Source: Sordaria brevicollis (lineage: Eukaryota > Ascomycota > Sordariomycetes > Sordariales > Sordariaceae). Taken from it: a stretch of 64,000 bases of DNA. Within the stretch, counting starts at the first letter, position 1; each line of letters begins with the position of its first letter. The stretch covers positions 1,984,001 through 2,048,000 of the forward strand of contig JAUTDP010000001.1 in the NCBI GenBank assembly GCA_033439795.1. Direction: 5' to 3'. The notes beneath the pieces are model-generated. The model did no database searches. It was not told where the DNA came from and saw only the letters and a program-made list of their open reading frames with translations. The translations under genes and the position numbers were made by a program. This document shows positions 1 to 11,800 of the stretch, piece after piece.

Positions 1-1611
1 TGGTGTTGCTTGGTGCGAGTGTCTCGGTCCGCCAAGGGCGTGATTCTGGTTTGAGGTGTGTTAGTGAACTGTATACTTGCGGTGTGCCATCACACGGGAG
101 ATCAAGTTTGGAGTATAGTGTCGATGTTTTGCGGAAGGAACAAAGATACTTACAGCAAAACCAGAAGAGCAGCAATTCCACGTTGATGTTGTGGACTGAG
201 GAAACAGCCCAGGGTATATTTCACGATCGATCCGTGTCTTTGTTGGTTCTCAACGGACTCGGTTATGGGCTGGTCTGCTCCGCCGGGACGAGTGAGACAA
301 GCGCTGGCGACAAAAGAGATCAGGGAAGACCAGTGTCGACTGAAGTGACTGGCTCAGTATGTTGTCGAGAGTGGTATCGCGAAAGGGGACTAGTATCCGG
401 GTGTGTTTTCTTTCTTTCCTTGCAAGACTTTTGCTTGCTTCCAAAAAACGCTTGAAGTGTTATCCACACGAAGAAAGAGGATCAGAAGAGAAGAGAAGAC
501 ATAATACTGCGAACCGCAAGACAAATAGAGAGACGATACCCAAAAAATGGCGGCCAAAAAGATTGCCTGGAGTCTGCGAGTTGCGCTGCGCTTGGTGGTA
601 GCGGTGGTGGAAGTGAGAGGAGGAGAAAGAGTTTGTGTGCAACTGAGGAGACGGGGATTAAAAACAGAGTTCTGAGTGGCCTGGATTGCTGGACGTTGCA
701 CCTTCCTGTATCCGAAGCAGTCAGGGATGTATTCGTAGAGAACGGAAAGCAGGAGCTAAAAAGAGATTGCTTACAGCATTATTGGAAGCTTCCGCTACTT
801 CGGTGTTAAACACAAGGTAAGTACAGTCCTTTTACCATGATGTTAGACCTGAAGAATATCCATCAAGGATCTCGACTGTCGACAGGAGACGTCGGTGTCG
901 TGACACTTTTCCAGGACTGAGCCTTCCTGTTGTACGTAGCATGTGACATGGAGCTTTCAACGTTGCAGACGGGAGAGTGAGTGGAAATGACAATGAGCCC
1001 CCTTCTTTCCTCACAGGACATGACGGAGCTTTTGAAGTCGAGCCGGGAGCTGAGGATGGAACAACTGATAGTGACAAGGCAAGCGGTTGTTGGTGACATC
1101 GAAGAAGGAAGCTGTGCGATCGTTATGTTAACAAAATTAGAAATTAGCTTCGCCGGAAGCTCGATGCGTGAGCAAGTACCTAATCTAAACAAACCACGAC
1201 AGCAACCATGGCAAGAAGAATCCGATCCAATCTTCTTGCTTTTCGCCCAACGTACCTTCACTCTGTCGTCCCTTTCCATGTACGTGAACGCGTCCAAACA
1301 ATACACCCGCCATTTCCTCTCAAAAACTGAACTCCGAAGCTCTCCTTACTCCTCGCACGTACCCCTTCACGTTCTTCTTTCCATTCTTCCTGACCTGCCG
1401 TTTACGATCCGCGTAGGGTATTTACACCCTAGCAAGGGATATCACGACATGTGCGATGCAGACAAAAGTAAGCAGAAGCCAGATTGTAGAAAGAGTACAA
1501 CTCCTGACGGTGGATAAAACCACGAAAAGGGTATAGGTTGAAGTCATGCTAAGTGAAATGTTCAGAAACCAACTCCCAAGATAGCTACATTCTCAACTTG
1601 CCCGACGTCCT
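1..1611. other. Left flank, no supportable gene
   Basis: I see no gene I can defend here. Several open frames overlap on both strands (for example about 981-1517 plus and 863-1306 minus), but none shows a domain, a signal peptide or a composition typical of coding DNA. The stretch next to position 1611 is probably the 3' untranslated region of the BAR-domain gene that ends at 1612 on the minus strand. A GTAAGT donor-like site near 816 and a CAG acceptor-like site near 1018 on the plus strand could mark an intron in a leader, but nothing else supports that. Confidence 0.5.
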
Positions 1612-3240
1612 CTAGCTGTTTAGTTGGACATAGTTGCCTGAAAAGAAGACCGTTACGTTAGAACATGTTCGACTGGCATCTCGAAACAGCATCTAAGAGA
1701 AAGTACAATACGTACCTGGGAATTGACCCTGCTTTCCATGCAACTTTCCGATCCACCACTCGTTCTCGTTTGCGGTCCTCGTTACTATCTCGATCACATC
1801 ACCGGCGCGGAAGCTCAGATCACCCTCAGCCTGGGCAGAGTAGTCGTAGAGTGCCGTGACAGTCTCAACCTGGGGTGCAGCCTGGAGAGCCTTGGGCTTG
1901 GGCTTTGGCGGTGGGGGCTTGGCCTTTGCGGCTGCGGCCATGGACAACGCCGAGGGCTTCGGACTGGCAACTGGGGCATAAGATGCGGCGGGTGTCGCGT
2001 GTAGCGTGCTCGGCGTCACCGAATACGGTGGCGGCGCATGCGCTTCGACTGGTTGCGCCTTGGTCTCCCAAGGTCGCGGTGCCGTGACGGCGGGAGCTTG
2101 TTGTTGTTGTTCCCAGGGTCGTGGGGCTGTGACTGAAGGACCCGCTTCAGGGGTACCGGTGGCAGTGGAAGTCGAGGAACCAGCTGTAAGCAGACCTGCT
2201 GTCTTGGGTCCTTCGAGAGCATTAGGACGCTGGTACTTTGGCGGCCGCTTCATTCCCGTGGTCTTGAACTTGACGATAGAGAGGGCCTCGGCTCGCTCCT
2301 GAACGTCACCACGCTTGGCGTGGAAGGCCTCCTCAATGTCCAAAGTTAGGTCAAAGTAGCCAATGTCGCAGTGCTGCATCTTCTCGTGGAGGGTATAGAA
2401 GATGTTGAGCTGCATGTAGTAGAAGGACTGGAAAAGCGGCTGGATGAACTGGCGTTCGAGGGCAAACAGCTTGGGTAGCTCGTCCTTAAGCAGATCGTTG
2501 AAGTAGTTGTATTCCTGAGTGGCCTGCTCAACGTCGTTCTCAGCCTTCCACATAGCCTTTTCGTCCTTTGCTGACCGGTCTTTCTTGTCCTGGAGCTTCT
2601 TGAGGGTGGCGCGGTGTCTGTCGTAGTCCAGCTTCTTGTGCTCGCGCTTGACGGCCGTTTTGCGGATGACCTTGACCACGTCGAGGAGCTCGTTCGCTGG
2701 CCGAATAATCCTACTCTCGATCATTTCCAACTCGGGGGCCAGCGTTTCCTGCAGGTCCTTGACAACGGCCTCGTACTCCTCGCAGGCGGCAATACCCTCG
2801 ATGTTTCCGTGGGGCACGAGGGAGTCGGGATCGGACATGCGACCACTGATGGGCTTGTAGATTTCGGTCATGGCCTTTGAGAACTCGATCTGGTGTTGCA
2901 GCATGCCATTGATGGCCTCGAAGTACTTTTTGGACTCATCGTGAAGGCGCTTAGTCTCGGTTTCGAGCTCCTGGAATCTGCGTTCGGAGTCGATGTAGAC
3001 GGCGTCTTTGGTGTGCTCGCCGAGGTTAAACTTTTGCTTGAATTGTTGTGGTGCCTGGTTTCCTGCCGTGTTAGTGCCTGTTTGCCAGCTCTTTTTCTGC
3101 GGTACGAGGAGGACTCGACGGCAAGTTCGGAAGCAATAATGACGATGCTGCTCTAACCGAGACTAAGGGAGGTGAGATTAAGAAGGATGCGGGGCAGAAC
3201 TTACGCGGACCACGCTTTTCTGGAAGCCCCTGAAGCTCAT
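1612..3240 (-). CDS. rvs167: BAR-SH3 protein, Rvs167/amphiphysin family
   Basis: Curved-membrane-binding protein of endocytosis and the cortical actin cytoskeleton; family members form BAR dimers that tubulate membrane at vesicle scission. Exons on the minus strand are 3240-3205, 3054-1716 and 1637-1612, giving 466 residues. The start MSFRGFQKSVVR followed by APQQFKQKFN is the family's amphipathic N-terminus and decides both the ATG and the first acceptor; a CAG eight bases further upstream would shift the frame. Residues 1-240 form the charged helical BAR region. Residues 250-405 are Pro/Ala-rich with two VTAPRPWE repeats. Residues 410-466 are an SH3 domain with ALYDY, the WW pair and PGNYV. 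The last intron (1638-1715) has a TTCTAAC branch site and leaves a 26-nt final exon that supplies GNYVQLNS. Without splicing, the SH3 would end aberrantly in TYCTFS. Length matches yeast Rvs167 (482 residues). Confidence 0.93.
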
Positions 3241-4284
3241 ATTCTGCTACCAATGTCGTCGTATGATGTCTGATGGGAATTTGGTGGTTGTTCTCCTGTA
3301 AAAGTTGTGGGCGGATTGCTGTTCGAAGAGGAATAAGGCAATCGTTCGCCGGCGGGTTGTGAGTGTTGCACTTGGCTGCCCTCTCTTGTCTCCAAGTCGG
3401 ATCCGGATACTGAGTGGTTGCTTGTGATGACGCTGGGGTGGGCAGGGGGCGGTGCAAGCCGTTTGGGTGGTGGACGAAGTCTTGGCTGAACGAAGCTTGC
3501 GACGGCTTTCGTGGCGCTGCTATTTGCTGAGTGTATATGTACCGTATGGTATGTTGGGCACGGAGACACGCCGCACACACAGTGACCTTGTTCGTTCCAA
3601 GGTATAGTATATGTAAGAAGTCTTGTCTTGGGCTGGCCGGCTGCCTGTCTTGTGATCTCGGTTTGTTCGTATATCCCGTCCGTTCGGTGGTCGGTGATCG
3701 GTCTTTTGTCAGCGGTCCCAGGTCCGACAAACTTTCTAGGATGTCGATAGGAGGGAGAGCAGGGAGCTTGGGAATGTCGACGACGGTGAGAGGTTAAAGT
3801 AGAGCTGTCCTAGTAGAGGTATGGAATATGCTAGGTAACAGTGAAATAGAGCAAAAGTAGGTTGTCGGCGGGTTTATGTCACTGATATTTGGAGAAACAC
3901 TTTCAAAAGCAGACGAGACACCCAATTGCGAAAAGGGAAAATACCGTCATCGGTCAAGCTTCCACTTGTGAGAGAGGATGTTCTGCTTTTGGACGATGAG
4001 ACCCCCCGGAATGGAACGAATTGGAACGATGTCGGGAAAGTTAGCTCTGCTTCTAGCGACCGACCGACGCCAGGGTAGCTGGGCGGTGCAGCAGTGGAAC
4101 GTGGTGGACATGCCGACTGAGAACATGATCGTTGGTCAGTGCTCCCTCTTTGTGCAATCGATGCGTCTGTTCACAAAATAGTCCAAAATTCCACATTTTT
4201 CAAGTGGTCATCCATTTTGCACAAACCCCGAGCATCTCCGTCATGCACCTTCTCCAACTCTCAGCAGCGTCATTTTGGTCATTT
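3241..4284. other. Intergenic: leader/promoter of the BAR-SH3 gene
   Basis: This is ordinary-composition, unmutated DNA between the BAR-SH3 start codon and the edge of the AT-rich island. It must contain the upstream region of that minus-strand gene. The short open frames on both strands carry no recognisable protein. The boundary is sharp: ordinary sequence runs up to the inverted repeat that begins at 4285, and strongly AT-biased sequence begins by about 4380. Confidence 0.6.
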
Positions 4285-4318
4285 TACGGAGGCCATTGTA
4301 TTGGTCGGTTTCAAAAAA
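4285..4318 (+). repeat. Left 34-bp terminal inverted repeat of the island
   Basis: A 34-nt sequence beginning TACGGAGGCC and ending GGTTTCAAAAAA is present here and, exactly reverse-complemented, at 44666-44699. The TA at its outer edge is present at both ends, as expected for the target duplication of a Tc1/mariner/pogo-type transposon. Just inside lies a small hairpin (4324-4342, GCGCTA paired with TAGCGC). Similarity to the other end fades inside the A-run, with differences mostly of RIP type. It could instead be one end of a short repeat whose second copy lies inverted by chance. Confidence 0.75.
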
Positions 4319-5099
4319 TTTTGGCGCTAAGTACAGTAGCGCGTACCACCTGCAGGTATTAGAACCGCGCCCATAGCGTATAATATAGAATTCAATTTAA
4401 TAATTAAAATAAACGCGCAAAGGCATAACCCCGCTTCCTACGCGCGCTAACACTTATAAATATTCTCTCACGCAACTATTATACTTTTATATTATTAATA
4501 ATTAAATAACTATTACAATAACTATACTAATATTGTAATTATAGCCCGTTATATATATAATAGAAAAATTTTACCCGTTACGCCTATACAATTTGACCTA
4601 AATGCGAATTAATAATTATAGACCGTTTAATTCCTTACTAAAATCGAACGCAATACCGTTAAAATTACCAAACAAATCCTTCTCGATAATAAAATAAATT
4701 AATTATATTAATATATTATAATATTAATTAAAATATTTCTAATTAAATTAATATTAAAGGAGGTTCGTTATCTTTAAAATATTAAAGAGAAGTTTAGAAA
4801 AATTAATTCTATTAAAATTCTACCCAAATTCAATACCCCCGTTCAAATTTACACTATTATAATTTACCTTTTTATAGAATATATTTACCCTTCCTTCCAT
4901 AATTATTACATTAATAATAATATTAATTACTTTATTATACGTTACGTTATACCTTCTATTAATATTTTCAACGGCGCTTATATTTATTATATTTATTCGA
5001 ATTAAAATAATAAATACTCTTAAAAAATTTTTATTAACGAATAAAAAACTACTAAAAAGTAATAAAAGAAGGGTAAATAGAAATATTAAAAGAATCGTT

Positions 5100-7330
5100 C
5101 GGAATTTAATAAATATATTGATAATTAATTTTATAAGAAGGAGGCTATTTTAATTAGCGAAATTATTCGCCGTAAGGCTTTGACCGCCGCCGCCGTCATT
5201 ACTGCCGCTACCCCTATTAAAAAAAGAGGTAAGGGAATTCGTATTCCGAAAAAATAAATAGGGTTTTATAATTTTATTTTAATAATACCCGGATAGTAAG
5301 GAATTTAGACTTAAGAAAGTTTTTTCGTTTGAAATAATATTATAGGATATAATTATAAATAATAAAGAAAGAAATTAATTTATATTAAAAATCTTTAAAT
5401 AATATTAAAATATTTTGTATACCGTCTTTTAAAATTAATTTATATTTTTCAATTTTAATTAATATTTTATAAAACTTTTTATTACTATTAACTTTTATTA
5501 TTTATAATATACCTTCTATCCTTTATCTTTAATATTTTTCTTAATACTTTACTATGAAATATTAATAATTTTAATAAATCGCTACTATATTAACCTTTTT
5601 CCTTATAAGGATTTTATTTTTAACGTTTATACGGATAAATAAATAATACCCGATATTTACAACGCTTTTAAATAATCTTTTAGTATTAATATTTCCTATA
5701 TAATTTTATAACGCTTTATAAAAAATTATAATATTCCTAAAAAAGCCGGACTAAAGATAGAAATAATAGAAAATTTAAAAAAAAAATTCGTAAATTATAT
5801 TTCGAAATTATAATTACCGACGAAGAGATTTTTAATTTATTTATAATAAAAGAATTCTAAATCTCTTTTTAAAGTTTATAATCCCTACGTAGAAATTTAG
5901 GAATTTTTCGTAAATATTCTTTTAATATAATAAAAGAAAAACTTCGTTAAATCCGCGAAATTTTCGAAGAAATTAGCCGTAATAACTCTACCCACTTTAT
6001 TCGCTATATAAATAAACGGGAATTCTAATTTTATTTTAAAGAATAATATAACCTTTTTATTCTTCGCGAACTATTTTACGTTTATTTTAAAAATTTTTTT
6101 CCTAAAGCCGTTAAAGAGAAAATTATAAATATAATATATAAAAAGGGAAATTAAATTATATTGGGCCCTAATTATATATAATATATTAATATATATTTAA
6201 ATTTATAACGTTAGGGTATTAAAATTTATATAAATATTAATATTTCTTTTCATTATATTTCTTAATTTTATATTAATATATTAGGAATAATATAAAGATT
6301 TATCTTTACGCAATTTATTAAAATAATTAAAAAATAAAATTTTATCTTTTACTAATTTAGGTCTAATTGTAATAATAAGGTAAATATAATTATAATAGGT
6401 ATATATTACCTTATACTCGGGGTATAAAATTTAAAAATTTTAAAGCCGAAGCGTATTTTACCCGAATATATCGTAATTTTCGAATAAGGACTATTAATAG
6501 AAGATATTATTATTTATTATAATATTATTAATAAAAGTTAAATATTATTAACGTAAATAATTAATATAAAAATATATTTAATAAATATCTTTATACGAAG
6601 AAAGAGTATAGCGAATTAATATATTAAAAATCAATAAAATTAATTTCATAATAGCCGTAAACGATTTTAGAGTGTAAATTCTTTTAAAAAACGTTAATTA
6701 ATTTTAATTTATTTTTTATAGGAATATTTCTAAAGATTCGAATATATAATCTTTTAAGTATATAAAAAGATTAAAGATTATATTACTCTACTATATACTT
6801 TTATACCCTAAATCCGGAGCGAATTTAAAGCTTTTCTTAAATATTAGAATTAATATACAATTTATAATTAATACCAAAAACGTTATATTATTATAGGAAA
6901 GCATATCGAATTATACCACGATTATAATAAAAGAATTACGATTAATTACCGCGTCGAATTAAATTAAGCAAAGTTTAAATATTTAAAAAGAATTTTAAAA
7001 ATAAATACTTTTGAATTTAATCGCTACTTATTATAAAATATAATAAATTTATACAAGGAATTTATAAAAGATTATACGCCTTATATAATTAATTCGGAAA
7101 AATCGCCTTTTCGTATAGAATATAAATATTTGCGGGCGAAATTCAAAGTGCATTACCGCTTTATATAAGAATTATAATTGAATATATACGAAATACCGAC
7201 GGGAGGATTCGAAGAATTGAAGGAATTAATTAAAAACGTTGGGGGGGATATCGATAAAATAATAAATACTTTATAAATAGTTAATTTTAATTTGAAAAAG
7301 AAATAGCAAAATGTAATTCAAATTAAATTA
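5100..7330 (+). pseudogene. RIP-degraded coding relic, possible integrase-core transposase
   Basis: Through many stop codons the plus strand keeps a coding-like texture. Around 5940-6130 it reads as a charged, Phe/Arg-rich helical segment. Around 6190-6400 it recalls the start of the integrase-like (RNase H fold) core found in some fungal and animal DNA transposons: a GIKIY strand, then a segment ending in RSN where the family usually has RSD. The later part of that family is not convincingly recognisable. The relic lies directly inside the left terminal repeat, so it could be the outer element's transposase. Identity is tentative; I cannot place its start, introns or end. Confidence 0.3.
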
Positions 7331-7583
7331 TTGGCTTATAGTATAAAATAATATATATTAATATTTATAAACGTTAATCAAAATAAATTAACGTACGGGA
7401 CGAACGTAGTTATATAATTAATAAATTTTATAATATAATAACAATAATAATAATAGCGTAGTAGTTTAGAAAGTAAATTAACTTTTAAGAGGTTATAAGT
7501 TCGAATAATATTTTTTTCTTTCTTTTTTATTTTTTCTTTTTTATTTTTATTTAATAAATAAATTATTAAAATAATCAAAATAA

Positions 7584-7940
<357 letters not shown>

Positions 7941-8807
7941 CGTTATATTTGGTAGAGATGATATATAATATAACCTTTTTATACCTCCTACTTCCTCGAA
8001 TTTTTTTCCATTTTTTTCGATTTTTCGAATTTCTTTTCGAATTTTTTTATGGAATTTTTTTTTCTTCTACCTATCCGTTGGATTTTTTCAAAGTCGTTTT
8101 TCTCCTTCAACTGGGGGTGTACGAATCCCGAGGGGGGTGCATTTTACTCGCCTTCTTTCCCTCTACATTTTGGTACCCCCCTTACCACCGGGGTTAGGGT
8201 TATAGGCCTTAGAAAAAAACTTGGAAAAATATTTCGAAATTTTTCTAAGTCCACTAACAATTTCTTACCGGCCGGCCGCCAATTCGCTAGCCGCCAATTC
8301 GCCAACCGCCAATTCGCCAACCACTAATTCGCCAATTACTAATTCGCCAACCGCTAACCTTTCGCCGGACCGCCCATCGCATCTCTTTTCCGCGACACTT
8401 TCTAGAAGAAAACGCTTCTTTTTCATTTTGCTCAACAACCAAACGTCGCACGCGCATACAAAAAGTACCATAATGACCGTCTCAATTTACTCTTCAAAAT
8501 AACACTGGGTACACTCAGATACATCAGATCGTTAAGGCGTAGTTCTGCTTTGAATTCTTTTCTTCCGTTTTGCTATTGGAATAGTATCCCGATATATAAA
8601 GCTACCTAGGCTTCTTTTAGTTTAGTTTTGGCCCGTACCCGGCTCGGCGCACGTGGAATTAATTGTACTCTGGGCAAATATAGATAGAAACGCCGCGCCT
8701 TCCCTCGGAAGGTTTCGCTGCGATGGGCCCATGGCACGACCTCCGTGAACTTCGGGGTTTCGGAATGGGCGGGCCCGACGCAACTCCACGTTCCAAAGCG
8801 GAAGACA
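7941..8807. other. Spacer spared by RIP inside the island
   Basis: Base composition returns to near normal for about 870 bp: GC-rich words and intact CpG and CpA sites are common. It holds a short telomere-like run (GGGTTAGGGTTA, 8191-8202), a 15-bp minisatellite at 8276-8365 and several T-rich runs. Open frames of 65-93 codons exist but resemble nothing known. The simplest reading is single-copy DNA between repeated elements, which RIP ignores because it acts on duplicated sequence. Confidence 0.6.
8276..8365 (+). repeat. 15-bp minisatellite, six units
   Basis: Six consecutive 15-bp units have the consensus CCGCCAATTCGCCAA. The second and third copies are identical, and the others differ mainly by C-to-T or G-to-A transitions (for example CCACT and TTACT for CCGCC). 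The unit is a multiple of three, so any frame through it gives a five-residue repeat such as NSPTA, but nothing else suggests it is translated. Confidence 0.9.
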
Positions 8808-11800
8808 TGGGCGTTTCAATTAGAATAATCGATTTTAACGTACCTAATTTAAATAAAAAAGTAATTTCCGTACCCTCTATATAAAATACCTCCTCTTAAA
8901 ACCTCCCCGGTCTTCTTACTTTTATAAAACCTACCCCTATAAATCTTTAGAAATCTTAAATTTAAAGGATCCTTTCTACTATTACGAACGCGCTAAGTAT
9001 TAATAAATTCGACTTTTTTAAAACCGTCTATACTACCGCTATAGCCCTAACTGTTAATCGTTCCCCTTACCCCTAAATAAATTTCGTATTCTTTAGTATT
9101 TTAATTATAAATATAGTTAATCCTATAATGAATTCGGGCTATAAGCGTAAATTTATTATTTTCCTTACTTAGAACGGTATTTAGGAAAATTTTAATTTCT
9201 ATTTCGTATAATTTATCGAAGTTTATAATACCGATAATAAAATTAAGCTTCGGGTAGACCGTAAAGCTACGTAAATCGAAATCTTTAATATTCTACCTAC
9301 CTATAAAAAGAAGAAATTAAAAGGTTTCTAAACTTAATATACTTTAAATAAAATTATAGACCCTATATTCCTATTTAATTAAATTAATCGCATTTTCGGG
9401 GCCTACTACTTATATAATACCGTATTAACGTATTTCTATACTATACGTTAATATAATAAATAATATTTTTTTACCTTCCTTACGGAATAGGAGAATAAAT
9501 TATTTAAAATTAAAAGGGCCCTATAGAATGATAAATTTAAATTAAATATATTCTATAATACCTTTAATTAAAAGTTCTTAAACGCAATTTTTATTATCGA
9601 GCTTTTTAATAATTATAACGATTATATTAAAGTATTATAATCCTAAATTATTAAGTACGAACGTACTAAAACCTTTAAAGCCCTTAAATAAACGAACCGT
9701 TAATAGGGAAAAAAAATTTAAGAGAGTATTAACCGCTATTAAATACCTAAAATCCTTTAATAAATTAACGTCCTATAATTTACTTCGAATTCTTAATTTA
9801 TAACCTTTATAAATTCTATCGAATTAGGAACCTATTACGTTAACGGCGATATAAATATATTTATAAGGAGAATTTCCTTAAGATTTATTTGGGGTAAAAG
9901 AAGAAGTCGTAAAAGTAAAGGGAGTGGCTAAATTTAACGCAAAGCGAAATAAATTTTTAAAAAAAAATACCAAAAGTATAGGGAAAATAGCCTTTATATA
10001 AAATATAACGCCGGAGAATATTATACTATTAAATATTTATATTTACTAATTGAGAATCCGAATAAAAGGATCGGTATTAATATTATAACCCTAATTTTAT
10101 TAATATTAAAAAATAAAGACGAATTTATATCCGCTATAAAAGATTAGGGAAAAGAATAATTCTAATACGCAATCGGGTATTAGAATCCTTAAAAATATTA
10201 AGTAAAGAAGTAAAAAATTTTAAAGTAAAAAATGAAATAGAAATCGAACCTATTTTAATTCTATTTATTATTAATAATTATAATTTAATTTACGCCCTTG
10301 TCGACGAAAGATATTAATATTATATTATAATTAGTAAAAAGGTTATATAAAATCTAAAAATCCTTATAATTTCTATCCCAAAATATAAAGTAAAAGGAGC
10401 TTTTATAATAATAAAAGGAGCCGCTATCCGTAATATAGTATAAATAATTATAAAAGTAAACGGTTATATAAAGTTAACCGTAATTTACGTAATCCTAGAA
10501 TTAGAATATTCTATTATATTAAATAAATTATAATTAATTACGTATAAAGCCTATTTTATCCCCTATAAAAAACGTTCATATATAAGAATAATAAATAATT
10601 AGATTCTTTATATTAGAAAAAAAGAAAAGGAAAATACCCCTTTTATTAAAGAGGTTAAATTTATAATTTACCTTTTCGCTATTATATTCGTAGAGATAAT
10701 AAATCGAAATTATAAAAAATATAGGCGCGTAGTAATTAAGGATTATATTTTTATAATTAATTTATACGATATTAAGAAAGCCCTAATATTAAAAAAGGTT
10801 TATATAAAAATAAAATTGAAAAAAAAAATCCCTTAATAATATTATTATTTTCTACCCCTATTTATAAAAATAGAGGCCGATAAATTCAATCCTTATAAAC
10901 TAGGTATCGATTACGTTATTAATTTTAAAAAAGGCTTAAACGGTTAAAATTTACTAATCCCCTTTAAGCCTATCTATAATATATTAAAGGAAGAATTATT
11001 AATTTTAAAAAAGACGTTAAAGGATTTTATAAATAAAGGATATATTTATACGAATAGTTTAAAAATTACCGCCCTAATCCTATTTATTAGGAAACCGGGA
11101 AGTAATTTACAATTTTACTACAATTACTAAACGTTTAATATTATTATACAGTTAAACCGCTACCCCCTACCCTTAATTCGGAATATTTTTAAAGTTTTTA
11201 AAGGTATAAAATAATATATTTAAATAAATATAATATAAGTTTTCTATAAAATACGTATAGCCGTAGGAAAAAAATAGAAAACGGTATTTCGAATATAGTA
11301 AAGGCTCTTAGAATAATTAATAATCCCTTTCGGATTTTCAAAAACCTTAACATTATTTTAATAATATATTAATTTTATTTTAAAAGATTTCCTAAACGAA
11401 TTCTATTCGGTATATATAAATAACGTATTTATATATTCATTAGGAATTAAAAAGAATTATAAAAAGAAAGTTAAAAAAGTATTAAAAAAATTAACTTTAT
11501 ATAATTTATATTTTAATTTTAATAAATACGAATTTACAATTATAAAAGTTAAATATTTAGGGTTTATTATTTACGTAAGCGTAAATATATAAGTAAACCC
11601 AAATAAAATTAAAATAATTTTAAAATAATTCTTACTTACATTATAAAAAAGGGTATACAATTTCTTAGGTTTTGTAAATTATTATTAAATATTTATTTTA
11701 TAATATTCGAAAATAATTACGCCTTTAATAATTTTTATAAAAAAGGGAATAATTTTCGAATAAATTAAAAAATACGAATTTACGTTTTAATTATTAAAAA

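Noticed and set aside
3..455. 150-codon plus-strand frame at the window edge
   Set aside because: No domain, no neighbouring exon that extends it sensibly, and overlapping frames of equal quality on the other strand.
981..1517. 178-codon plus-strand frame
   Set aside because: No family resemblance; it lies where the 3' region of the BAR-SH3 gene is expected and overlaps an equally long antisense frame.
3055..3062. Alternative acceptor for BAR-SH3 exon 2, eight bases upstream
   Set aside because: It shifts the frame; the acceptor directly before the APQQ codons gives the conserved N-terminus.
7440..7530. tRNA-like stretch with an anticodon-arm-like hairpin and a GTTCGAAT word
   Set aside because: No acceptor stem closes, the T arm does not pair, and a UAA (Leu) anticodon would require a long variable arm that is absent. 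At best it is a decayed tRNA-derived repeat.
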